A program made the translations under genes and the position numbers. Shown here one piece after another: positions 1 through 13,854 of a DNA stretch of 64,000 nt (positions are counted from its first letter, which is position 1; every line of letters starts with the position of its first letter). Source of the DNA: Daphnia carinata (taxonomy: Eukaryota > Arthropoda > Branchiopoda > Diplostraca > Daphniidae). The notes beneath the pieces are model-generated. The model was not told the origin of the DNA, searched no databases, and worked only from the letters and a program-made list of their open reading frames with translations. The stretch is taken from contig NC_081337.1 in NCBI RefSeq assembly GCF_022539665.2, positions 3,138,679-3,202,678 on the forward strand. The letters run 5' to 3'.

Positions 1-27
1 TCTAGATTACGAAATTAAGTCAAATGT

Positions 28-100
28 TGTCTTGTGGCCCAATGGATAAGGCGCTTGCTTACGGAGCAAGAAATTCCATGTTCGATACCTGGCAGGACCG
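28..100 (+). tRNA. tRNA-Arg(ACG)-like gene
   Basis: The 73-nt stretch folds as a cloverleaf. The acceptor stem (28-34 with 93-99) has 6 of 7 pairs, with a T-C mismatch at the first pair. The D stem is GCC/GGC. The anticodon stem CTTGC/GCAAG is perfect around loop TTACGGA, which has U33 and anticodon ACG. The T stem (76-80/88-92) has one mismatch. A TTTT run lies about 14 nt downstream, suitable as a Pol III stop. The body matches the arginine-ACG family. The two stem mismatches and a poor B box (TGTTCGATACC) make a decaying copy or a tRNA-derived repeat as likely as an active gene. Confidence 0.5.
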
Positions 101-489
101 TTGAAGAAAGTAGTTTTAGTTAGAAATCGAACTGTATTAATTTTTTATAAATATAATGTTTTAATCTCAATAAATCTCGAAAATTTTATGATTCGAGCTG
201 AGGTATTCTGATGTTTACTGAGATAATTTAAAGGATATTAAAAGTAATAACTGGATATCTAACAATGCAAGAGATCAAAAAGTTAGTAGGATCATGATAC
301 TTTTATATTGTTGACAGCGTATGTACAGGTATATTGCCGTAAATAAAGGAATGACACGTACAGCTATCGTTAAATGCGATAAGGCTTAAGGAAATATACG
401 AGGTTCAAACCTTTGAGTATAAGCTGATTCAGCAAAACGTAAAGGGCTGGATCAAATCATCTAGTGTTTTGTAAATCAAATATAACTGT

Positions 490-562
490 TGTGCTGTGGC
501 TCAATGGATAAGGCGCTTGCCTATGGAGCAAGAGATTCAAGGTTCGATCCCCAGCAGGATCG
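490..562 (+). pseudogene. tRNA-Arg-derived pseudogene or SINE head (anticodon loop CTATGGA)
   Basis: A second 73-nt copy in the same orientation as the one at 28-100, sharing the D arm and the CTTGC/GCAAG anticodon stem. The anticodon position now reads ATG (His) inside an Arg-type body. The acceptor stem keeps only about 5 of 7 pairs and the T stem 3 of 5. The internal promoter B box (GGTTCGATCCC) is intact, so Pol III transcription is possible although a functional tRNA is unlikely. The flanks of the two copies are not similar, which argues against a simple recent tandem duplication. Confidence 0.5.
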
Positions 563-1155
563 AATATTATTTTAATTTTGGGAATATTTAAGTCACTGGA
601 CCTTTCCATGTTCTACTGTGGTCAACGTGGAAGAATCAAGCAGCCGAAATCTGTCATATCGTAAGAAATCGTTGAAATCTTGCAAGTTCTTTCGTGCCCT
701 CATGTTCAAAGTCGTGTTAGATAGTTTTGGCTTCATAAAGCAATAATTAAAGATGCAATTGAAAGGCACAACATGTTTCTTTTGGGTAGATATTGTGATT
801 GCATAATGGTTCAGACAGTTTTACTTGGAATCGTGCTAGCCCTGGTTTGTCTCGTTTGTTCTTTCCTCGCATAATTTACCATATTCAAGTTTATTTCAAG
901 TCAACTATTCCATCTTCAGGAAACATCTACTACATAATGGTATTATTTGGAATTTCTTTGAGACAGATGTAGCTGTGTAAACAGCCATATCGTGCAATCT
1001 TTGAAAACAATCACAACAGTTGTATGACCATTGTTACTCCGTGAATGAAGCAATTCATACAAATTTAAGTTGCTGTGAACGGTGGGGGTTAAGGAGCTGT
1101 AACAAACTAAGTAAGTTTAATATTTGTTTAATAAATCTTTTCTTGCAGTGAGACG
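563..1155. other. intergenic, no gene seen
   Basis: AT-rich DNA between the tRNA-like elements and the 3' end of the ionotropic receptor gene. I see no coding exon or structured RNA here. Confidence 0.5.
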
Positions 1156-3084
1156 TCACTGACGTTTGCGATTGCAGCGTCGACATTGTTCGGCCAAAAA
1201 GACGATAAAAGATATTGAAATTCCTATTCCAAGAATGAAAAAGGCGGTGACCAAATCTTGACGTAGATTCAAGCTACGTAACACCTTCGATTTCTTTTTC
1301 GATTGCGCCTGGCAAACTGGAGATCCTCTGCCTGCCTGTTTCTGACGCCAATAGTCAACAAGACCCGTTTGGTGCAAATCCAGCAATCTACATGAGAACA
1401 ATTTTTAAATCTTATATAAATCAAGGTAAGGGGTAATTAGTATTCCAAGTGCCAAGTATATTTATTACCCTTGATTAATAACGTCTCGGTAATTGTTATC
1501 TTTTTTAATAAGCAAACCATTAAACCCATAGCCTTTAATGGGTTTTCCTATATGGACCCTACACTTTCCGGTTTCTTGGAAATCTTTACCGATTCGGTAA
1601 TTGAAATAGTTCACGAACTGTACAAACAAGAAAAGATAAAAAGTAATGCTTTAAAAATTGTACGTGCTGTGCAGAGAAGTTAGCAAATCACATCGTTGAA
1701 GGCGCAACAGCCTGACGCAACTTTGCGGAATCCAGTTTCATTATCAGGAATAAAATTTTCGGGATGACGACGAAATATATCGCCCATTTTCTTCAGCGGC
1801 CCACTAGTGGCACCCTGCTCTCAAGCGAAACGATTAGTTTAGTATCTGAATTTCAATTTATCTTTTCAAGTCATTAACCAGGATAAGCTCGCGACCAAAA
1901 CTGTCGTCTATTACAAGGTAAGAGAGGACCCCTTCTTCCACAACTTGTATAGAACCATCAGGTGGTGTGCTCATCTTACGAGCTGTAATGTGTGACGTGA
2001 GCGTACTGCAGTACACGTTCACCATAACAAAGGCAAAGAGGCACCATACACCAGCCGTCAAACGAAAAGGCAATTTCGATTGGAATTTGAGAAAAGCAAA
2101 CACCGAGCCTTTTAAATACACATCGATAGATAGTGACCGAAATTTTGTGAAGGTAAGGGAAAAATATTCATACCTTGATTTGTTAATATAGCCACCGTAT
2201 AGAAGACATAATTACCAATACGAGAAAACATTAACCTCTTGTACGAAAAAAACCGATCATCATTGGATGGAGAAGATGCTGCAAAACAGATGGCTGCTAA
2301 CAGCAAGCAGATAAGTATCATTAACCATACCTTTTTCAGACACAAAAATTTCTATTAGATACATATGTATATATTGTTGGCGCGTATTGTAAACGAACCA
2401 TGGGTTGAAAAGGTTTAATGGATGACAGAACGGAACTCATTTCTGTTAAGGCTGGCGTAAGAAGAGCGCTAGGCTCGTCGTCGACAACTCCTACCGAGTG
2501 AAAGACTTGATTCCGTGAAAACGATATCAAGACAGGTGGTCCCAACACGTCAAAATCCTTATTAACGTCAAGTGATACTTACATACTCTGAATGTCTGTC
2601 AGTAGGAAAATATGCAACAGTAAATTAGTAAATCTATTTTACTCCACGAAGAAGACGCCCAGAGGCCCCGCTCCATGATCCACTGCCATTCAGCATTTGG
2701 GGCCTACCAAGAACATCGTCAACGACAACAATTTCATACCTTTAATAAAGGTAAATGAATAATGTTATCAAAAGAGATGGTTATAGCCAAGACGGAGTAT
2801 TTGATATGACTTAAAGTTTAGATGCCATGAGAGCCATTCGATTATATCTATCCAAATCCCATCGTAGAGATTATCGCCCACAACCGTTGAGTTTTTCCTC
2901 ATAAACCTTGGTGGTTTCTATTAAAATTTGGTGAGTTAAAATAACAAACGTACTCAGATAACGGGGTACAAAACAAAAAAATTACGTAGAGGAAGAAAAA
3001 TACCTCGAGCATTCCAAATTTCAAGAATGGCTGATGTGCGTTCACCAGCAGCAGTACGTTGAAAAAGTGGAAAATTTGCATCAT
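1156..3084 (-). CDS. divergent ionotropic receptor (iGluR-family chemosensory IR)
   Basis: Nine exons join in frame to 444 aa: 3004-3084, 2811-2917, 2643-2739, 2399-2557, 2174-2330, 1879-2108, 1692-1814, 1469-1617, 1156-1387. The product has a short hydrophobic start (residues 1-16, probable signal peptide). An S1 ligand-binding half follows (YDGIWIDIIEWLS, YEIVVVDD, GVVDDEPSALL). Next come TM1 (VWLMILICLLLAAICFA), a pore segment, TM2 (AGVWCLFAFVMVNVY), an S2 half (SGPLKKMGD) and TM3 (FFILGIGISISFIVFLAE). It lacks the large amino-terminal domain of synaptic receptors, as do other divergent IRs of arthropods. IRs form ligand-gated cation channels in chemosensory neurons; the ligand is unknown. 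All exon junctions keep frame, so the gene looks intact. Some donors are weak (GTTCGT, GTCATA). Family assignment is firm; subtype is not resolved. Confidence 0.85.
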
Positions 3085-3640
3085 CAGTGTTGATCTCTAT
3101 CAAGAATAATTGTCAAATGCAATAGCTCTATGCAGTGCGTTTGACTGTTTCACGACGGTCCAGCTATTTATGTAAGGACTGTTGCTACTGTCTGGGCCTT
3201 TAAAGCCCATTAAGTCATTTAGAGATTCATCGACAAAACATTACGTCAGCTTGAATTCCTCTAGGTGCAAGTGGATCCATTTAGTTGCTATTTGAAAGAT
3301 CAGATTAGCTTATTAGGCAATTGCCATAGTGACGGCTATGTTGTTAAGTTTGGATGGATATAAAAAACAGTTATGACCGACAGCTCCATCGACCTTTGAC
3401 AAGAACCTGCCAAACATGTCGATTTGATTGCGTGATTTGATTCCACAAAATTACTGCGAGTTTAGTTGGATACAAATGTCTAGGATGATTTTGAATTTAA
3501 AAAAATGCGCTGTACTTGCATAGCGTTGAATTTCTGCTTCATTTCTGTGTATTTCAAAATCTACTATTGGGCTGAATTGCAATACTTGTTAAACGGGAAA
3601 AAAAGCAGACAATGAAATTTAAGATAATTCATTTTCGTTT
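3085..3640. other. intergenic, no gene seen
   Basis: Sequence between the amylase 3' end and the receptor start, both on the minus strand. It should contain the receptor promoter and the amylase 3' UTR. I found no convincing AATAAA or additional exon. Confidence 0.4.
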
Positions 3641-7064
<3,424 letters not shown>

Positions 7065-9468
7065 ATGACAGATATCAAAGTTACACCTTTGGGTGCTGGC
7101 CAAGATGTGGGCAGAAGCTGTATTTTGCTTCAAATGGGGGGAAAGAATATAATGCTGGACTGTGGCATGCACATGGGGTATAATGACGAGGTAAATATGG
7201 CACTTTATCGTAATTCTTATAATTATTGAAATCTTGTCTTACAATTACAAAATTTTCATTTTAGAGACGATTCCCAGATTTCTCTTACATAGCAGAAGGA
7301 AATTTAACCGAGTCCCTGGATTGTGTCATCATATCTCATTTTCATCTCGACCATTGTGGAGCTTTGCCTTTTATGACAGAAATGGTTGGATATAATGGGC
7401 CAATTTACATGACACATCCAACAAAAGCTATTGCTCCAATTCTGTTGGTAGGAAGCATTTTACTTTTTATAGCTATAAAGCGATACATTTTCTATACTGA
7501 AATAGGAGGACATGAGAAAAGTGGCTGTTGAAAGAAAGGGTGAAACAAACTTCTTCACTTCAGCTCATATTAAAGATTGCATGAAGAAAGTAATTGCTGT
7601 CACTTTGCACCAAACTGTCCAGGTAAAATAGCTCTTGTGCCAGTATGATTCTTCATGATGTCAATATATTTTTTCACAACAGGTTGATTCGGAAATTGAA
7701 ATTAAAGCATACTATGCTGGGCATGTATTGGGTGCAGCCATGTTTCATGTTAAAGTGGGAAACCAATCAGTGGTGTACACAGTAAGTTTATTAAAACTTT
7801 TATGCAATAAAAAGATATTTTAGCATATTGATTCTCAGGGTGACTACAACATGACACCAGATCGTCACCTGGGTGCCGCCTGGATCGACAAGTGTCGACC
7901 AAATATCCTCATCTCAGAATCTACATATGCTACAACCATCCGTGATTCGAAACGCTGCCGAGAGCGCGACTTTTTGAAAAAAGTGCATGATTGTGTTGAC
8001 CGAGGAGGCAAAGTGCTCATTCCCGTATTTGCTCTTGGTCGAGCTCAAGAGCTTTGTATTCTACTGGAAACGTATTGGGAAAGAATGAACCTAAAAGCGC
8101 CCATCTACTTTGCCATAGGGCTTACCGAAAAGGTAAGTTTGCACACATATCTAGTTTGCCAATACTGTAATAGTTTTTGTTATTAGGCAAATAATTACTA
8201 CAAAATGTTCATCACATGGACAAATCAAAAGATTCGCAAAACCTTCGTTCAAAGAAACATGTTTGAGTTCAAACACATCAGGCCTTTCGACAAAAGCTAC
8301 GCCGACACGCCTGGCCCAATGGTTGTCTTTGCCACTCCTGGAATGCTCCACGCCGGACTTTCACTGCAGCTTTTCAAGAAATGGGCTCCCAACGAAAACA
8401 ACATGGTCTGTATAATTCTTCGACTTTTTCTCAGATACTTCAATTACCTAATGTGTTAATATAGTTAATCATGCCCGGATATTGCGTTTCTGGAACGGTT
8501 GGAGCCAAGGTATTAAGTGGCGCTAAAAAAGTAGAAACTGAAAACAGACAAGTTATTGAAGTAAAAATGTCCGTCCAAGTGAGTAACTGTTGCATTCATT
8601 ATATTATTTTGATGTAAAAACAAACTAATTGATTGTTTTAGTACATGTCATTTAGTGCACATGCCGACGCCAAAGGTATCATGCAGCTGATTCAGTATTG
8701 CGAGCCTCAAAATGTACTTCTTGTTCACGGAGAGGGCGTAAAAATGGAATTCCTTAAGCAGAAGATTCAGCAAGAATACGGCATCGACTGTTACATGCCA
8801 GCTAACGGCGAATCAGCTTACATTCCATGCAAACCTGTTGTACCTGTGGACGTATCTCTTTCACTGCTGAAAAAAGAAATTGCTCTATATGATACGATTG
8901 GAGCGCCGGATCCCAAACGACCTTGCCGAATGCATGGTGTTCTCGTCATGAAAGATAATGTTAGTGAAAGTGATGGGCCCCATATTTTATATTTTCTGAT
9001 TACCTTTATTTTATTCTAGGTTCTAAGGCTGATGGAACCGGAAAAGGCATTCGGTGAATTAGGGCTAAATCGACATGCCATTCGATTCACTTCCTGTCTA
9101 CAATTACGACTTCCTGGGTCGGCTACTAAAGCAATGGATCAGATACAGCTTATTTTAAATTCGTAAAACTTGAATGCTTAATTTTGCTCAACTTAGAAAT
9201 CCGCAAAATTTTCATTCTTTCTTAGGCAAAATACGAATTACCCAGTTAAGCCATCTGAAGAGGGTGTGTTGAATTTGGAGTCAGTCAGCATAAAAATGGA
9301 ATCTACCGATAAAGAGGATCGTAAATCTATGATGATGTCTTGGGCATTGCAGGTGAGTTGCAATTACATAGCATTATAACGGAATTGTGACTGTCATCTC
9401 TTTATTGTCCATAGGATGAGGATTTAGCCACGTGGATTATGTCTTCACTACGACAAGTAATCGTGTGA
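7065..9468 (+). CDS. IntS11: Integrator complex subunit 11 (RNA endonuclease)
   Basis: Catalytic endonuclease of the nuclear Integrator complex, which cuts snRNA precursors and promoter-proximal nascent RNAs. It is a CPSF73 paralogue with a metallo-beta-lactamase plus beta-CASP fold. Eleven exons give 597 aa, close to the usual 600: 7065-7190, 7265-7447, 7506-7622, 7683-7781, 7839-8132, 8187-8405, 8465-8578, 8642-8959, 9020-9162, 9226-9352, 9415-9468. The metal-binding HxHxDH motif is HFHLDH at residues 67-72. Other family blocks are [57 protein letters not shown] and [13 protein letters not shown]. The start is the ATG before [12 protein letters not shown], which aligns with the usual N-terminus; an upstream ATG at 7031 is a three-codon uORF. 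The C-terminal part diverges, as expected for the INTS9-binding region. Confidence 0.96.
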
Positions 9469-9615
9469 TGAACTCTTGAAAAACACGAGATGTGATTATG
9501 TATAACTGAAAATGATACTTGTGCCCCCATTTCCTTGAAGGGTTCAAAACATAGGAAATCAATTTCTATTACTGCTTTTATGGTTTGGCTCACCAATAGG
9601 TATGGATTTCTCTAT

Positions 9616-9621
9616 TTTATT
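9616..9621 (-). terminator. polyadenylation signal of the DUSP19-like gene
   Basis: The minus strand reads AATAAA about 90 nt after the DUSP19-like stop codon. The gap to the convergent IntS11 stop is only about 240 nt, so both 3' UTRs are short or overlap. Confidence 0.5.
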
Positions 9622-9711
9622 TTTTTTTTTTCTCGCCATTTCACGGCGGTACAAGAATGATAGGAACTGAATGCTGCAGGCACTTGTATTTTCAAAGCAA
9701 AAGTTTTTACG

Positions 9712-10326
9712 TTAACCGATTGGTGGTGAACTAGGATCAGCTTTCTCGGCTATATTAATTTCGTACTTCTGTAGCTGTTGTAGAAATCCAACGTTAGGAT
9801 TGGCTTTTGGTCTGGCAGCTTTCACTTGCCGTAAAGCCTCATTTAAACTCTTTTTTCGGCGGCACATTAAATAGGCAACTACAATTGAAGCAGAACGTGA
9901 AATACCAGCATTGCAATGGACGAGGATACATCCAGTTTTCAGTGCATCATCCATGAATTCAAAACACGGGGGAAAATGGTGACATAGACGTTCTTCGGGC
10001 AAATCCAAGATGTAGACGTCAAGATAGTGAAGTCCGGATAACTTCTGAGATGGGCAACCTGCCACATTCAGTACATGGGTGATACCATGCTTTTGAATCA
10101 ACTCTGAGTCATTTGCAACGTCTTGAGAAGCGATGTAAATGCCGTGTTCCACCTGTCCAAGCTGCAAGTCAGGTGTGTTGTCGACAACAAAACCATAACT
10201 TTTTCCACTTTCGATCGTCATCCCGTCTCCTTCATGAAACACTCGCCCGTTTGGCAATGTTACTCTAGTTGTCACTCGGCGCAAATTCTTTCCCTTGATT
10301 TTCAACAGGTCTCTGAGGTTGCTCAT
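9712..10326 (-). CDS. Dusp19: dual-specificity phosphatase 19-like (SKRP1 family)
   Basis: Single-exon frame of 204 aa. The active-site loop HCNAGISRS puts the nucleophile at Cys138 and the phosphate-binding Arg at 144. The likely general acid is Asp108 (LDLPEE), 30 residues upstream, as is normal for DSPs. N-terminal KNLRRVTTRVTLPNGRV and LQLGQVEHGIYIASQDVA match DUSP19 rather than other small DSPs. DUSP19 acts on JNK-pathway signalling in the cytoplasm. The ATG at 10326 is the first usable one. The start lies inside the last exon of the PUSL1-like gene on the same strand, 62 nt overlapping in another frame. TTCCTCAG directly precedes the ATG and could serve as a splice acceptor. No separate promoter is evident. 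Confidence 0.9.
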   Translation of the reverse strand: MSNLRDLLKIKGKNLRRVTTRVTLPNGRVFHEGDGMTIESGKSYGFVVDNTPDLQLGQVEHGIYIASQDVANDSELIQKHGITHVLNVAGCPSQKLSGLHYLDVYILDLPEERLCHHFPPCFEFMDDALKTGCILVHCNAGISRSASIVVAYLMCRRKKSLNEALRQVKAARPKANPNVGFLQQLQKYEINIAEKADPSSPPIG

Positions 10327-11329
10327 CCTGAGGAATCTTATAGTCAACGTTGAGAAGGTAAAGTCCGTAAGGCGGAGCAGTTATTGCTCTCGGATTCCAC
10401 TCTCCTGGCTGCTCAAATAGTTGTCTCACTTGATCCAAATCCATACGACCTTGCGCTAGCGCTAAAACAACTGACACCATCCGCCGCACTTGTTTGTACA
10501 TAAAGGACCTAGCCTTGACGTGAAAATCGTAAAACTCAATATTAGAATACAAAGGATCGTAAACAGGATCAAAGAGCGGCCTTCCAGGTTTAATGTAAAA
10601 ATGATCTAAAGTACGAATGGTTGGGTATCCTGACGGTTGCTGTTTGAAATGATGGCAGAATGATGCAAAATCTTTTGTTCCTTCAAATAATTGGCAGGCT
10701 TTAACAGCTTTGTCCAAGCAAAATGGTTTTGGGATGAAATAGCACTTTTTCCACTCAACAATTGGATATGCTTTCACATCTTTATCTGTGACAGCTATTC
10801 TGTAAAGGTAGTGCCTGTAAAAACTTGAATATCTTGAATGGAATGTAGAAGGCACAGCTTCCACATTACTCACTGAAAGACTGATATCAGATTTTTCACA
10901 GTATGTGTTTAGAATCTTCATAAGTCTATGTGGTGAGAGGGCACTACCGTCTTTCTGAAGTGTTAGATCGAAATGAGCTACATTACAAAAAGAATGCACT
11001 CCTCGATCTGTTCTGAAAATGCATGAAAGTATCAGCAGTTATGGCTTTTTATATTTTATTAGAATCCCAATATATTATACCGGCTCGAAAACTGGATGTT
11101 AGCTTCAGAGGCTTTCTCGTATTGACGGAGCCTTAATAACGCTTTCTCAAAGATTGTCTGAATTGAAGCCCGGCAGGGAAATTCTTCATTGAATATTTCT
11201 CCAGGTTGCTTCTGTAACCCCCTTAAAAGTATTATGAAATTATTGGAGTTTGTAAAATAATACAAATAACAGTAGCTTAAACCGAAATCGTATTCCCGAA
11301 TACGCGAACTTTATGAGATAACGCTGCAT
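10265..11329 (-). CDS. Pusl1: tRNA pseudouridine synthase-like 1 (TruA family)
   Basis: Three exons, 11283-11329, 11081-11221 and 10265-11012, give 311 aa. TruA-family enzymes isomerise uridine to pseudouridine in RNA; the animal PUSL1 branch is largely mitochondrial. The catalytic Asp65 sits in SSRTDRGVHS, spanning the second intron. Other family blocks are YRHYLYRI, FASFCHHF, SFMYKQVRRMVSVVLALAQG and PYGLYLLNVDY. The N-terminus MQRYLIKFAYSGIRFRGLQKQP matches the usual beta-strand start, which supports the ATG at 11329. The last 62 nt are shared with the start of the DUSP19-like gene in a different frame. It is divergently arranged with SdhB, 325 bp apart. Confidence 0.93.
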
Positions 11330-11654
11330 GAGCTCGATATATTTCTTTGAAATTTAAATGCAATAATATAATGCACTGCTTATATTATTTACTTTCAAAA
11401 GCAGACAGGATTCTTCACCCTCGCATAGTTGCCAGACAGCAATCATTTGGTTAGGAAATATGACAACACCGAAACGTCCAAAAAAGCAAGAAACTGGAAA
11501 TCCGACGACTAAATCCCTTGAGCTAATTCTCAATCATCTGGTTGTTTGCTGCTACTCGATAACATTGTTATTACTTGTGTCGTAACATATTCCATTTTAG
11601 GTTTGTAAACATGGATAATATACCAGTAGGGCTGTTGTGCTGTCTCGCCAATAC
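11330..11654. other. short divergent promoter region, PUSL1 / SdhB
   Basis: The 325 bp between the two start codons must hold both promoters and 5' UTRs. A short plus-strand frame from 11461 (MTTPKRPKKQ, 41 codons) lies here. I see no homology for it; it may be a uORF or chance. Confidence 0.5.
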
Positions 11655-12773
11655 ATGGTAATGTACAAATTTTATACCTATTATCCTGAATTTGCTATAT
11701 CGTACTTACAGTTACTTTACGTTTAGCAATTACGTAACTTAGCTACCGTTGCCGCAGCAAAGCCAGCCGTTGCACCCAGAATCAAGAAGTTTGCAGTGTA
11801 TCGATGGAACCCTGACGTCTCCGGAGACAAACCACATCTACAGACCTATGAAGTTGATTTGAACACGTAATAGTTTACATTAAAGGTGACTTGAAAATAG
11901 TTACCTATTGTGTTTCCGTTTTATTTAGATGTGGACCTATGGTTCTTGATGCTTTGATTAAAATCAAGAGTGAAATGGACCCTACTCTAACATTCAGGAG
12001 GTCATGCAGAGAAGGTATCTGTGGCTCTTGTGCCATGAACATTGGTGGTTGCAATTCTCTTGCTTGCATTAGGTAATTGTGAACTAAGCTTCCCATCTTC
12101 TTTGCTTTAAATTATGTGTATTCCCCAGTAAAATTGACACTAATTTGGAAAAACCGGTGAAGATCCATCCACTTCCTCACATGTATGTTGTGAAGGATCT
12201 TGTACCAGACATGAGTAACTTCTATGCTCAGTACAAATCAATTCAGCCTTGGCTACAACGCAAAGATGAATCTAAGATGGGACAGAAGCAGTATTTGCAA
12301 AGCGTAGAAGATCGTCAGAAACTGGTATTTAAAGACTATTACCTTCATAAGTTCATTGTTATCCCTTCTTTTTACTATTTAAAGGATGGTCTCTATGAAT
12401 GCATTCTGTGTGCGTGCTGCAGCACATCGTGCCCGTCGTATTGGTGGAATTCTGACAAGTACCTTGGTCCAGCGGTACTTATGCAGGTTTGCAGCTACCT
12501 TTCTGATAATTAACAGAATGTTGAAAGCTTTTTTTATTTAAATTTTTTTTATACTAGGCTTATCGCTGGATGATTGATTCTCGTGACGAAGCCACCAAAG
12601 ATCGTCTTGATCGACTTAGGGATCCGTTTTCGGTCTTCCGCTGCCACACTATTATGAATTGTACTAAGGCATGTCCGAAAGGCCTAAATCCAGGTAAAGC
12701 TATTGCCGAAATTAAAAAGCTGCTGTCCGGTTTCACTAAAAAAGAAGAACCGAAACTGAACCCCGTTGCTTAG
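11655..12773 (+). CDS. SdhB: succinate dehydrogenase iron-sulfur subunit (complex II)
   Basis: Carries electrons from the flavoprotein to ubiquinone in mitochondrial complex II. Exons 11655-11657, 11727-11866, 11929-12072, 12129-12324, 12385-12486 and 12558-12773 give 266 aa. The 2Fe-2S ligands are in [10 protein letters not shown] and the following LACIS. The 4Fe-4S and 3Fe-4S ligands are in [11 protein letters not shown] and [19 protein letters not shown]. The start is uncertain. The modelled ATG is the last codon before intron 1, giving a short presequence [18 protein letters not shown]. The same frame extends upstream as [11 protein letters not shown], which looks like a longer targeting peptide but meets a TAA nine codons earlier; an undetected 5' exon could supply the real start. 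Confidence 0.93.
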
Positions 12774-13569
12774 AAACGTTGTGGCACGAATTGTCTTATA
12801 TGAGAAGGAGCTAGCTTAAGTCACATTACGCGTTTTTACTTCATCAAACAGATAACGCGGGTTTCCCTTCTCTTGTAGTTATGAACGAGATATAATATAA
12901 TGTTTTTGGATTCACCTTGAGTCTGCCAACAAAAAAATAAAGTGCTTTCCTATCCTTTTTTATTTGCTGGTCGAAATTGTGTAATGCAATACCAGATATC
13001 ATTAGTTGCACGTTTAAGTGCAATTCTCAACTTGCAAATGCAAATTCACCTTTCATTTAAAGACAAAAATTCAAAATCTTTCTATTGCTATGTGCAACGA
13101 TGGAAAGGGAAAAAAAATCGGCTGCCATACAATGGAAACATTATTTCAGACCCGCATCTATTTTCTTCTGGCCATCGAAAAATTTATATTTCATCCTGTC
13201 CTGAAGCGTAAAACCTAATGCATTTGACCGATAGAATAGGTACGTTCCTTCTTAGCTTTATAAAATACGCAGAGCCGTTTTATGAAGAGGTAAGTTAAAA
13301 CGTTCACTTTCCATCAATCCAGAATGTGGTATTGTGCAATTCCTTAAGTTGGACAACGCTTTCTGTACTCTGTCGAAGGCGGAAAGGGGTCACACACACT
13401 ACTGCTACATTTAAGAAAATTGCAGCAGATATCAACATCAGAAGTTTTATCTAGTGGAAAATGCAAAACTGACCAGCAATTTGTTTTGTCGGTGGTACTA
13501 CAGCCAGTGTCATCAAAACATCTTATTATTGCAAGATTGAAACTCACAAGCTATAAAATCACAAAAAAA
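12774..13569. other. convergent 3' region of SdhB and SMIM12
   Basis: Contains the SdhB 3' UTR up to about 12960 and, from 13569 downward, the SMIM12 3' UTR. Open frames here have no recognisable domain and poor codon structure, so I do not call them. Confidence 0.5.
12936..12941 (+). terminator. polyadenylation signal of SdhB
   Basis: AATAAA occurs 163 nt after the SdhB stop codon. Confidence 0.55.
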
Positions 13570-13854
13570 TTAGACTACACTTTTAGTTTGCAAAGAAGGT
13601 GAAACATTTTTTTCAAAAATTGTTCGGGGGACAAATTTTTTTTCCTTCAGGCTTTCGATTTCTTTAGCATCAACACTTTCCAGGTTTTGAAGCATTCTGT
13701 CTTCCCTCTGCTCTTCCACACTGTTTTTGAATGGGGTTGTTCTATCAGATACTATGCGTTCGATGTTGTACCCGATGATCCCGATCACGGCGGCGAATGG
13801 TAACGTTATATAAGGTGCGTTGACCCGCAACATATTCACTATTACAGGCCACAT
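13570..13854 (-). CDS. Smim12: small integral membrane protein 12
   Basis: Single coding exon of 94 aa. The start MWPVIVNMLRVNAPYITLPFAAVIGIIGYNIE and the internal EEQREDRMLQ and SLKEKKFVPRTIFEKN match the SMIM12 (C1orf212) family in order and length. One membrane segment lies at about residues 12-31, followed by a charged tail. Biochemical function is not established for the family. TTTCCAG six nt before the ATG (followed by AATTCAAG) suggests a 5' UTR intron just upstream. Divergent to Pez. Confidence 0.85.
   Translation of the reverse strand: MWPVIVNMLRVNAPYITLPFAAVIGIIGYNIERIVSDRTTPFKNSVEEQREDRMLQNLESVDAKEIESLKEKKFVPRTIFEKNVSPSLQTKSVV

Noticed and set aside
1471-1683. Plus-strand frame of 70 codons
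   Set aside because: It is antisense to exon 8 of the ionotropic receptor, which explains its openness.
1156-3084. Reading the receptor as a broken pseudogene because of in-frame stops between blocks
   Set aside because: All stops fall in short introns; nine exons join to one 444-residue frame with correct splice ends.
11461-11586. Short frame MTTPKRPKKQ... upstream of SdhB
   Set aside because: About 41 codons with no recognisable family; it ends before SdhB in another frame. It may be a uORF, but evidence is insufficient.
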